Source: Crossaster papposus
Taxonomy: Eukaryota; Echinodermata; Asteroidea; Velatida; Solasteridae
NCBI GenBank assembly: GCA_037893245.1
Contig: JBAIAA010000808.1
Coordinates: forward strand, 434,001-498,000
Direction: 5' to 3'
Length of the DNA: 64,000 nucleotides
The notes under the pieces are model-generated. The model had not been told where the DNA came from, ran no database searches, and saw only the letters and a program-made list of their open reading frames with translations. Made by a program: the position numbers and the translations under genes. Of this stretch, positions 9,258-17,529 are shown one piece after another (position 1 is the first letter of the stretch; the number at the start of each line of letters is the position of its first letter).

Positions 9258-12200
9258 GTAAGTCCAAATTTAATATTATTAGACTTAAAACTTGCTTTCT
9301 TCAAAAATTGTTCATTCAACATAAAACGAACAGTACAGTACATGTGCTTTCAGTTCTATATTTCAAAATTTTTAAACAATTTAACATGTGGCGTATTAAA
9401 CTCACTTTAATTGTTTTTAAGACAATTTTGTGAAATCAAATCACATATACTGAAGTAAAATGAGATATGGGATCAGGGATACCGGGTGTTTTTTAAGGTT
9501 GGGGTGTTGAAATATTAGGATGGCATAATTTCTCTTTTCAGATGTTTCTCCGGTCAGTATATAGTCTACATCCTTTCTTCAAATTCAGTTTTTGCATGAC
9601 TCACTAAGTTTTGGTTTTGCTTGTTCTCGTATTTGTTTGAAGTGAGTGCATTCAGTATCATTATTTTTTTTGATTAATTTTCCTAGCGGACCTATATCCA
9701 ACGAGTTGTGATGTCCAAACGTTGTGATGGCAAACCTTCCAAGAGTCTCGCAACTTCAGGAATGACGACAGAGAAATCCATGGCAATGATGCGTGACTGC
9801 AGCCTTGCCTGGAATCAGCTTCGGAAACTCAGAAGGTAACTGCAGAAGAAAGAAATGAAAAAAAAACCCACATTTCAATTTAAATTTCTATTTTTTACAT
9901 ACATACAATTTGTTAATTTACAACAGGTACATGAGTGGAACAAACATTCCTTCAGAACGGGCCATGCGCAAAACTCAGAAGATGCTACTCAAGGATAATC
10001 TAGCTGGTGAAAGGATCAAGCTCTTTTTCAACTCAAATAAAGCTGATGGGATCAATGGCATGCAGCTGAAGGAAACACCATTTGTGTATGTCAAGGATAT
10101 CGGAGCAATGATTCTGGACTACCTGGACCGCCATGAACAGTAAGATAATGCATCTCCTTCTAACTGTATTGTATTGTATTGTATTGTATTGATGTGTTGT
10201 AGAGAAAAGTACACCTAAATTAACCCAAGTCACGTGTCTAAGAATGTTTTTCCCTCCTCTATAGGCAAGGTACCCTGACATGGCACAATGGTGTCATACC
10301 AGAGACCGAAATATGGATTAAGGTGGGAGGAGACAAGGGAGGAAACTCCTTTAAAATGGATTTCCAAATCGTAAATGTAGTCCATCCCAACTCCATAAAA
10401 AACACTGTTGTGTTTTCCTGCTTTGAAGCCACTGACTCGATGGCCAACATACGAAGAACACTTCTCCCGATATTTGAGCAGCTTTCAGTGCTGTCCACAC
10501 TGAAGTGGTGGTAAGTTTTGGGGTCCTTAATCCCCATTATCTTTTGCATTTTATTTTAGATTGAGAGACAAAACAAGCAGGGGTGATTTTAATGTTCATA
10601 TTCAATCTGGATGAAACATTTGTCAAGCCTAAAAGCAACTCCATCAACTGAGGGGTTTATGACAATGATTCAAATGTTCTATTTCAGTGGAAGGTCCCTA
10701 CGTGTGTTCTTCTTTGGAGATTACGAACTGCTGAACAAGGTGTATGGAATATGTGGGTGTAATGGTAAGGCTTTCAACTCACCTTGTGGATCTTCCTTTA
10801 TTCCTGTTCAGCGAAAACAGCCTTTACGTTTTACTAGAAGGGTTGTTGGTGATGTATTCCATGCACGATCTAAAAAGGGAGAGTTTATTTAATTTAGACC
10901 TTATTATAAGGTTTGACAAGACTAGACCCTGTATGTAGTCAACTATGCTTTTAAAAAGTTTAACCTGCTTCTTTTTTGCACTTCAGCTCGATACTGCTGT
11001 GTTTATTGCTTGGCAAGCAAGAAGACAATGCAACTGCCCATCACAGACCGGGGTCCGAGCTTGCCTCGTAATCTTCAAAACATAAGAGAGCATCACCAGC
11101 TATTCCTTAATGATGGAGCACGCCCATCACGGGCAAAAGATGTTTCATACAGCATTGTGAACCCCTCCTTGATACCCATTGAGACTGATCATGTAAGTGA
11201 AACTTAATGCTGCTAATATGTCCCACATGTGCACGCGTGCCCCACATGTGCACGCGTGCCCACATGTGCACGCGTGCCCACATGTGCACGCGTGCCCACA
11301 TGTGCACGCGTGCCCACATGTGCACGCGTGCCCACATGTGCACGCGTGCCCACATGTGCACGCGTGCCCACATGTGCACGCGTGCCCACATGTGCACGCG
11401 TGCCCACATGTGCACGCGTGCCCACATGTGCACGCGTGCCCACATGTGCACGCGTGCCCACATGTGCACGCGTGCCCACATGTGCACGCGTGCCCACATG
11501 TGCACGCGTGCCCACATGTGCACGCGTGCCCACATGTGCTCGCGTGCCCACATGTGCACGCGTGTCCACATGTATGCTTGAGAATGATGTAAAAACCAAA
11601 TGGTTTTAACCTTTTTTTTTAGGTCGTAATTCCTACCTTGCATATTTCACTGGGCGTGTACAAAAAGCTGTTTGATCTGCTTGAGAGGGCCTGTCATAAT
11701 TTGGATGTCAAATTGCTCCAGCTGCGTGTCGAGTCTCAAGATCAGGAAGGGACAAACTTCGATGACCAGATAGCTGCGGAAATACAAAGGCAAGACAAGA
11801 TTCAGCAAGATCTCACTGAAAAGCGGTCTGCTCTGGAACAAGCAGAGGAAGAACTGCCCCTTCACGTCCTGAATAACGACTGCAAGTGTGACAAGATAGA
11901 TGAAGCTTTTCGTGATACAGCTTCATCTGTTTTTCAACTACGAGCAGACATCAGAGAATTGGTAATTACATGTACAATAAATATTTTCAGTAATTCTGTG
12001 ACAGTCATTTCACTGTGCATGGAGTAACACTTCATACAAATCCATTTGTTTTTGCAACGACAATTTCAGGAACTAGACGCTCTGTCAGCAAAGCTTACCT
12101 ACGCAACTGGTCCCATTGCTAGTGCCCTTGACAAAGTCCTCCATGAACACAAAGTCCAGCGACAGGCATACCATGGAAAAGCTTTCGTGGGTAATCATGT

Positions 12201-12890
12201 CCACAAATGCTGCCAGGTAAGAGTATAAAAGTACATGCGTTTAAAGATCAAAAAGAAAAGATGCATGGCTAAAAATGTATTATTATATTGCAGCCAAAGC
12301 TTATCGACGCCCTCACCAAAGTTCCCCAAGAAGAGCTTGAAAGACAGCTGACAGACGATATGCCCCTTGCTGCTCAAGAACGCCTCAGACGGCAGGCATT
12401 TCAGCATCGTGCAAATTTTAGAGAAGTTTTTATGAAATTTGCAGATGTCCATAAGGGCATTAACCATGCCCTTGCTTTGACTGACGAGGATGTCCTCCAC
12501 GTAGGTAAGGGCACAAACACTTACAACTTAATGTGTGATGTAACCCTACTTGTACAACCAAACAAACAAAAAACAAAACAAAGTTACCTATCAATTTTCA
12601 TACCCACAGATGTAAGTATTCGGGAGCTCCTGAGGACCTATCGTCAGCTTTTCCCGGGGGAAAACATTACTCCCAAGCTCCACCTGCTTGAAGATCATGC
12701 TGTGGATCAGCTACGGCGTTTCCGTGTTGGGCTTGGCCTGCTCAATGAACAGGGGGGAGAACTCATTCATGCAGAATTTAACAGAATCGGCCGAGTGGTT
12801 CAAGGAGTACGAGATGACTTGGACAGGCTCTGGGCAGTAATGCGACGACATCATGTCTCGACCTGTCCTGAAGTATCAGGAAGTGTTTGA
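8238..12890 (+). CDS. RAG1L: RAG1-like transposase, ten exons, 962 aa
   Basis: DDE transposase of the RAG1/Transib class, expected to act in the nucleus to cut at the element's CAC ends and reinsert it. Exons: 8238-9257, 9687-9835, 9927-10139, 10265-10510, 10688-10764, 10987-11192, 11623-11961, 12070-12216, 12294-12504, 12610-12890. All introns are GT-AG, and the phases join into one open frame. N terminus: CxxC pairs at 14/17, 63/66 and 104/107; a RING finger (C175-x2-C178-x12-C191-x-H193-x2-C196-x2-C199, C214-x2-C217); then C244/C247...H259/C261. Core: GGR at 338-340, catalytic D484, D554 and E920, zinc ligands C573/C576 and H894/H899. The D554-C573 spacing (19) equals that of vertebrate RAG1 D708-C727. 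The D484-D554 gap is shorter than in RAG1 (70 against 108). A charged probable coiled coil (about 684-714) follows the CxxC region. Vertebrate RAG1 is about 1,040 residues. The start is the first ATG of exon 1, 13 codons before the first zinc ligand. Confidence 0.9.
9687..9835 (+). other. RAG1L: RAG1L exon 2: start of the catalytic core
   Basis: Too short to stand out as an open frame, but recovered by splicing. The acceptor TTTTCCTAG at 9686 and donor AAG/GTAACT at 9836 give 49 codons plus two bases with no stop. It encodes residues 341-389, ending in AWNQLRKLRR. That segment resembles the helical DNA-binding part of the RAG1 core that leads into the next exon. Confidence 0.82.
9927..10139 (+). 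other. RAG1L: RAG1L exon 3
   Basis: Residues 390-460, from YMSGTNIPSERAMRKTQKML to the DYLDRHE segment. The first part parallels the RAG1 core segment that ends in an alternating Ala/Lys helix before the catalytic domain. The acceptor is CAACAG/G and the donor ACA/GTAAGA. The junction is in phase 2 and makes a Gln codon with exon 4. Confidence 0.83.
10166..10190. repeat. (GTATT)5 microsatellite in intron 3
   Basis: Five exact GTATT copies just after the exon 3 donor. They cause no coding change. Confidence 0.9.
10265..10510 (+). other. RAG1L: RAG1L exon 4: first catalytic aspartate
   Basis: Residues 461-542. The GGDKGG motif places the first catalytic Asp at residue 484 (codon at 10332-10334), at the end of a hydrophobic strand (EIWIKV), as RAG1 D600 is placed. 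Downstream, FEATDSMANIRRTLLPIFEQ matches the RAG1 segment with an ADESD motif and the following helix. Confidence 0.88.
10688..10764 (+). other. RAG1L: RAG1L exon 5: second catalytic aspartate
   Basis: Residues 543-568. LRVFFFGDYELLNKVYG carries the second catalytic Asp (residue 554, codon 10719-10721). It corresponds to RAG1 D708, which likewise follows a Phe-rich beta strand and precedes a Leu/Val helix. It is bounded by TTTCAG and GTAAGG. Confidence 0.88.
10987..11192 (+). other. RAG1L: RAG1L exon 6: CxxC zinc ligands
   Basis: Residues 569-637. YCCVYCLASKK supplies C573 and C576, equivalent to RAG1 C727 and C730. The exon continues through a basic region, with REHHQLFLNDGARPS parallel to the RAG1 stretch after its CTLCDAT motif. 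The donor CAT/GTAAGT is in phase 0, and the following intron carries the 18-bp minisatellite. Confidence 0.87.
11224..11573. repeat. 18-bp minisatellite in RAG1L intron 6
   Basis: Nineteen head-to-tail copies of CACATGTGCACGCGTGCC plus a partial one. The first copy has one extra C, and the last ones show single substitutions (CTCGCG, GTGTCC). Each unit is alternating purine-pyrimidine over 17 of 18 bases and contains two palindromes, CACATGTG and GCACGCGTGC. Because 18 is a multiple of three and the unit has no stop, several frames on both strands stay open. The resulting HVHACP, CTRAHM and HMWARV repeats are artefacts, lying wholly inside an intron. Confidence 0.95.
11623..11961 (+). other. 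RAG1L: RAG1L exon 7: core segment plus probable coiled coil
   Basis: Residues 638-750. It begins with LHISLGVYKKLFDLLERA, parallel to the RAG1 stretch around its LHCDIGN motif. It then departs from vertebrate RAG1 with a charged helix of Glu, Gln, Lys and Leu (about 684-714) that looks like a coiled coil, followed by a CKC motif (724-726). The donor TTG/GTAATT is weaker than the others. Confidence 0.8.
12070..12216 (+). other. RAG1L: RAG1L exon 8
   Basis: Residues 751-799. It ends in QAYHGKAFVGNHVHKCCQ. That segment lines up with the RAG1 core stretch around MNGNFARKLM and carries several His residues. Acceptor TTTCAG, donor CAG/GTAAGA, both in phase 0. Confidence 0.82.
12294..12504 (+). other. 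RAG1L: RAG1L exon 9
   Basis: Residues 800-869, a helix-rich segment rich in Leu, Glu and Arg with no single hallmark residue. The following intron (12505-12609, 105 bp) has no stop and is a multiple of three, so its retention would add 35 residues without breaking the frame. The GTAAGG donor and CCCACAG acceptor favour removal. Confidence 0.8.
12610..12890 (+). other. RAG1L: RAG1L exon 10: HxxxxH and catalytic glutamate
   Basis: Residues 870-962 and the TGA stop. LHLLEDHA gives H894-x4-H899, equivalent to RAG1 H937 and H942. NEQGGELIHAEFN gives the catalytic Glu at 920, 21 residues after the second His (20 in RAG1, H942 to E962). The C terminus ends shortly after RRHHV, without the longer vertebrate tail. 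Confidence 0.88.
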
Positions 12891-12904
12891 AAGGAAATCA
12901 TAAA

Positions 12905-12910
12905 AATAAA
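12905..12910 (+). terminator. Likely polyadenylation signal of RAG1L
   Basis: AATAAA 15 bases after the TGA stop. A second AATAAA lies at 13146-13151. Either could be used; the first would give a very short 3' UTR. Confidence 0.55.
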
Positions 12911-13383
12911 GAAGGGCTTTCAAATTAATTGGGGGACAATCTCCATCTTTCACTCTGCGTCACTGACAGTTTGGGTGCTGTACTGTATATGTACTCGCCC
13001 AGACTGAATAGCAGTTTTAGCACACATCAATCATTAATTATGTAATATTTCAGTAATATTTGTTAGCTCTGTCTATGTTAGTGTTTACTCAGGGTGCAGC
13101 TTCAGAATTTAAGTACAACAAGTAGGCCTAGGCCTAAATCGTGTAAATAAACGTGTTAATAATGTTATTGTTAAATTTATCAATCATTGTGCGTTGTTTT
13201 CTTTCGTTTATATTCTTCTGCTCAATTCAATTAATATACACAACTCACCAGCATGAAAAGTTGTATGGCCCCGCAGTTAGAGTAAGAGTACAATCTGTGC
13301 TATTGCTAATGTAAATGCGGCATACGTTCATCAGTAAAAAAAAACCAGGTATTTTTTTCACTTATTTTATGGAAATCATTCGG

Positions 13384-13803
13384 TCTCAAACTCAGCATGC
13401 AGGTTAATTTATAGTGCATCGATATTTCGCTAAAATTAGGACTTTTTCCGTCAGGTGTAATTTGTCTCTAAATCTGCGTTATAAATTTTCAAACAAATTC
13501 GCAATAAACGCAAAACAATAAGGCGGATCAAGTCTGCGCAGGCGCGGCGTGCGAAGCTCGTCGCACCGAACAACAGAGGCGCACGCTGTTGTTCGGTGTG
13601 ACGAACTGTGTACGCCTGCGCAAACTTGATCTGTCATATTGTTTTACGTTTATTGCGATTTTTTTTTGAAACTTCATAATAATTTATAAATTATAACGCA
13701 GATTTAAAGACAAATTACACCAGACGGAACCACCGAAAAGTCATAATTTTAGCGAAATATCGATGCGCTATAATAAACGAACTTGCATCCCAAATTTGAA
13801 AAA
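13384..13803. mobile_element. Nested foldback/MITE-like inverted repeat
   Basis: Two imperfect arms of about 190-200 bp face each other around a centre near 13581. Matching landmarks are GCATCGATATTTCGC (about 13417) with GCGAAATATCGATGC (about 13752), GCAATAAACG (13501) with CGTTTATTGCG (about 13647), and CGAACAACAG (13568) with CTGTTGTTCG (13586). The arms differ by scattered substitutions and small indels. The outer borders are approximate and no target duplication was found. It is non-coding and sits wholly inside the RAG1-like element. Confidence 0.78.
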
Positions 13804-14269
13804 TAGGGGCCCTATATAATACTGACATAATAAACTGAACTTACCGTGAAAACAATTTAGATTTGCCGACCATGCCGACGGCAAATATGGCGATTGCACG
13901 CACGCTACGTATTGTACATATACGGCGCGCATGCATGTACATGGGGGTGTACGTACGTGTTTGAATCCTTCGTTTTTCAGCAGCTTTTTGCTACGGAAAT
14001 AACAATGGCCCACAGAAGCTATGATTTTTAAGATGTTTAGTAAGCTTTGCAACGTCGACTAGTGAACAGTTTGTTAATAAATCCACCGGAGACAACGATT
14101 TATTTGCCATTTTATGAAGGGCCAAAAACGAACCCGCGCAATCTAACGGTTTTCGTTCGAATCGCTGGTACGTTCGCAAGACCACTCAAACTCGTATTTC
14201 CTCAAACACACGACACCAGCCAAGAAGTTTATAAATAATTCATGAGTTTCTTTGTTAAATGTCTTATTT

Positions 14270-14381
14270 GCATGACTCATGCCCGCCTCAGAAGGTCACG
14301 TGACCCTTGTTTTGGTGCTCTTGTTATTTAAAAACAAGACGCGCAAACAAAGTGTAATCACGCCCATTGAATGTGACGTCA
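14270..14381. promoter_or_regulatory. Palindrome cluster near the right end (AP-1, E-box and CRE-like)
   Basis: Within 112 bp there are three palindromic sites: GCATGACTCATGC (14270-14282, containing an AP-1 TGACTCA core), GGTCACGTGACC (14294-14305, containing an E-box CACGTG) and TGACGTCA (14374-14381, a full CRE consensus). The matches to bZIP and bHLH consensus sites are seen directly; any regulatory role, or role as transposase-binding sites, is inference. Confidence 0.4.
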
Positions 14382-14396
14382 TAAAACCTAAATTTC

Positions 14397-14454
14397 CGGC
14401 TGTTCATAGATGACCAACAGAGGGCGCACTTTTCACAACGCTGAAACAGCCGTG
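14397..14454. repeat. Inverted copy of the terminal motif at the right end
   Basis: CGGCTGTT at 14397-14404 is the inverse of AACAGCCG at 14445-14452 inside the right terminal repeat, giving an 8-bp stem with a 40-bp loop. The left end likewise carries its terminal motif in both orientations, but with only a 3-bp loop, so the two ends are asymmetric. Confidence 0.6.
14440..14454 (-). repeat. Right terminal inverted repeat of the RAG1-like transposon
   Basis: GCTGAAACAGCCGTG, the exact complement of the left 15 bp. The satellite resumes at the next base with CCTTCTGAGCAGG. Confidence 0.9.
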
Positions 14455-14458
14455 CCTT
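14455..14458. other. Target site duplication CCTT, right copy
   Basis: Matches 7300-7303. See the left copy for the ambiguity between 4 and 5 bp. Confidence 0.8.
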
Positions 14459-15298
14459 CTGAGCAGGCTGAGTGAGACACGTGGATATACTCCATCTCTG
14501 TATTCTACATCTGCTGTTCCTTTTGAGCAGGCTGAGTGAGGTGTAGATCAGACACGTGGATATACTCCATCTCTGTCTTCTACCTCTGCTGTTCCTTCTG
14601 AGCAGGCTGAGTGAGGTGTAGATCAGACACGTGGATATACTCTATCTCTGTCTTCCACCTCTGATGTTCCTTCTGAGCAGGCTGAGTGAGGTGTAGATCA
14701 GACACGTGGATATACTATATCTCTGTCTTTTACCTATGCTGTTCCTTCTGAGCAGGCTGAGTGAGAGACGTGGATATACTCAATCTCTGTCTTCTACCTC
14801 TGCTGTTCCTTCTGAGCAGGCTGAGTGAGACACGTGGATATACTCTATCTCTGTCTTCTACTTCTGCTGTTCCTTCTGAGCAGGCTGAGTGAGACACGTG
14901 GATATACTCTATCTCTGTATTCTACATCTGCTGTTCTTTTTGAGCAGGCTGAGTGAGGTGTAGATCAGACACTTGGATATACTCCATCTCTGTCTTCTAC
15001 CTCTGCTGTTCCTTTTGAGCAGGCTGAGTGAGGTGTATATCAGACACGTGGATATACTCTATCTCTGTCTTCTACCTCTGATGTTCCTTCTGAGCAGGCA
15101 GAGTGAGGTGTAGATCAGACACGTGGATATCCTCTATCTCTGTATTCTACCTCTGCTGTTCCTTCTGAGCAGGCTGAGTGAGACACGTGGATATACTCTA
15201 TCTCTGTCTTCTACCTCTGCTGTTCCTTCTGAGCAGGCTGAGTGAGGTTTAGATCAGACACGTCGATATACTCTATCTCTGTCTTCTACCTCTGCTGT

Positions 15299-16362
15299 TT
15301 CTTCTGAGCAGGCTGAGTGAGGTGTAGATCAGACACGTGGATATACTCTATCTCTGTCTTCTACATCTGCTGTTCCTTCTGAGCAGGCTGAATGAGACAC
15401 GTGGATATACTCTATCTCTGTCTTCTACCTCTGCTGTTCCTTTTGAGCAGGCTGACTGAGGTGTAGAACAGACACGTGGATATACTCTATCTCTGTCTTC
15501 TACCTCTGCTGTTCCTTCTGAGCAGGCTGAGTGAGACACGTGGATATACTATATCTCCGTCTTCTACATCTGCTGTTCCTTCTGAGCAGGCTGAGTGAGG
15601 TGTAGATCAGACACGTGGATATACTCTATCTCTGTCTTCTACCTCTGCGGTTCCTTATGAGCAGGCTGAGTGAGACACGTGGATATACTCTATCTCTGTC
15701 TTCTACCTCTGCTGTTCCTACTGAGCAGGCTGAGTGAGGTGTAGATCAGACACGTCGATATACTCTATCTCTGTCTTCTACCTCTGCTGGTCCTTCTGAG
15801 CAGGCTGAGTGGGGTGTAGATCAGACACGTGGATATACTCTATCTCTGTCTTCTACATCTGCTGTTCCTTCTGGGCAGGCTGAATGAGACACGTGGATAT
15901 ACTCTATCTCTGTCTTCTACCTCTGCTGTTCCTTTTGAGCAGGCTGACTGAGGTGTAGAACAGACACGTGGATATACTCTATCTCTGTCTTCTACATCTG
16001 CTGTTCCTTCTGAGCAGGCTGAGTGAGACACGTGGATATACTATATCTCCGTCTTCTACCTCTGCTGTTCCTTCTGAGCAGGCTGAGTGAGGTGTAGATC
16101 AGACACGTGGATATACTCTATCTCTGTATTATATCTCTGCTGTTCCTTCTGAGCAGGCTGAGTGAGACACGTGGATATACTCTATCTCTGTCTTCTACCT
16201 CTGCTGTTCCTTCTAAACAGGCTGAGTGAGGTGTAGATCAGACACGTGGATATACTCTATATCTGTCTTCTACCTCTGCTGTTCCTTCTGAGCATGCTGA
16301 GTGAGGTGTAGATCAGACACGTGGATATACTCTATATATGTCTTCTACCTCTGCTGTTCCTT
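15299..16362. repeat. Satellite copy of the transposon's left flank
   Basis: Positions 15299-16362 follow 6240-7303 at an offset of 9059, with the same rare variants (GCTGGTCC, TATTATATC, TCTAAACAGG, GAGCATGC, TATATATG). The copy continues past the insertion point without interruption. It is therefore a paralogous empty site whose junction (16355-16365) carries a single CCTTC. Confidence 0.85.
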
Positions 16363-17040
16363 CTGAGCAGGCTGAGTGAGACACGTGGATATACTCCATC
16401 TCTGTATTCTACATCTGCTGTTCCTTTTGAGCAGGCTGAGTGAGGTGTAGATCAGACACGTGGATATACTCCATCTCTGTCTTCTACCTCTGCTGTTCCT
16501 TCTGAGCAGGCTGAGTGAGGTGTAGATCAGACACGTGGATATACTCTATCTCTGTCTTCCACCTCTGATGTTCCTTCTGAGCAGGCTGAGTGAGGTGTAG
16601 ATCAGACACGTGGATATACTATATCTCTGTCTTTTACCTATGCTGTTCCTTCTGAGCAGGCTGAGTGAGAGACGTGGATATACTCAATCTCTGTCTTCTA
16701 CCTCTGCTGTTCCTTCTGAGCAGGCTGAGTGAGACACGTGGATATACTCTATCTCTGTCTTCTACTTCTGCTGTTCCTTCTGAGCAGGCTGAGTGAGACA
16801 CGTGGATATACTCTATCTCTGTATTCTACATCTGCTGTTCCTTTTGAGCAGGCTGAGTGAGGTGTAGATCAGACACTTGGATATACTCCATCTCTGTCTT
16901 CTACCTCTGCTGTTCCTTCTGAGCAGGCTGAGTGAGGTGTATATCAGACACGTGGATATACTCTATCTCTGTCTTCTACCTCTGATGTTCCTTCTGAGCA
17001 GGCAGAGTGAGGTGTAGATCAGACACGTGGATATACTCTA
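16359..17040. repeat. Satellite copy of the transposon's right flank
   Basis: Matches 14455 onward at an offset of 1904, sharing variants such as TCTTCCACC, TCTTTTACC, GAGAGACGTGG and CAGACACTTGG. Together with 15299-16362 it reconstructs the pre-insertion target. Confidence 0.82.
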
Positions 17041-17529
17041 TCTCTGTCTTCTACCTCTGCTGTTCCTTCTGTGCAGGCTGACTGAGGTGTAGATCAGACA
17101 CGTGGATATCCTCTATCTCTGTATTCTACCTCTGCTGTTCCTTCTGAGCAGGCTGAGTGAGACACGTGGATATAGTCTATCTCTGTCTTCTACCTATGCT
17201 GTTCCTTCTGAGCAGGCTAAGTGAGGTGTATATGAGACACGTCGATATACTCTATCACTGTCTTCTACATCTGCTGTTCCTTCTGAGCAGGCTGAGTGAG
17301 GTGTAGATCAGACACGTGGATATACTCTATCTCTGTCTTCTACCTCTGCTGTTCATTCTGAGCAGGCTGAGTGAGACACGTGGATATACTCTATCTCTGT
17401 CTTATACCTCTGCTGTTCCTTCTGAGCAGGCTGAGTGAGGTGTAGATCAGACACGTCGATATACTCTATCTCTGTCTCCTACCTCTGATGTTCCTTCTGA
17501 GCAGGCTGAGTGAGGTGTAGATCAGACAC

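Larger units (their letters stand above)
12911..14439. other. 3' non-coding region of the transposon
   Basis: About 1.5 kb between the gene and the right terminal repeat. I see no open frame with recognisable domains on either strand, and in particular no Kelch repeats. It contains a 14-bp palindrome (TAGGCCTAGGCCTA, 13123-13136), the nested inverted repeat at 13384-13803 and a palindrome cluster at 14270-14381. Three short frames (13768-14052 and 13991-14185 on minus, 14047-14238 on plus) overlap one another and look like chance. Confidence 0.6.
7304..14454 (+). mobile_element. RAG1-like TIR transposon (7,151 bp), apparently complete
   Basis: A unique block that interrupts the satellite. 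Perfect 15-bp inverted ends (CACGGCTGTTTCAGC at 7304-7318, complement at 14440-14454) and a CCTT target duplication bound it. The ends begin with CAC, as in Transib and ProtoRAG transposons and the vertebrate recombination signal heptamer. One ten-exon RAG1-like gene (8238-12890) fills the left-centre. The right 1.5 kb holds a nested inverted-repeat element and palindromes but no gene I can support. No RAG2-like Kelch protein is seen. All splice sites, the reading frame, the DDE residues and both termini look intact, so the insertion is young or selected. Activity itself cannot be judged from sequence. Confidence 0.9.

Noticed and set aside
11107-11643. Long repeat-encoded proteins (HMWARV, HVHACP, CTRAHM types) on both strands
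   Set aside because: All fall on the 18-bp minisatellite within intron 6; they reflect a stop-free period divisible by three.
11623-11700. LHISLGVYKK considered as the site of the second catalytic aspartate
   Set aside because: Counting from the CxxC ligands places the second Asp at GDYELL (D554), 19 residues before C573, as in RAG1. The LHISLG segment matches the RAG1 LHCDIGN stretch, which is not the catalytic site.
13768-14238. Overlapping short frames in the right half of the element, considered as a second gene
   Set aside because: They overlap on both strands, partly cover the nested inverted repeat, and encode nothing recognisable.
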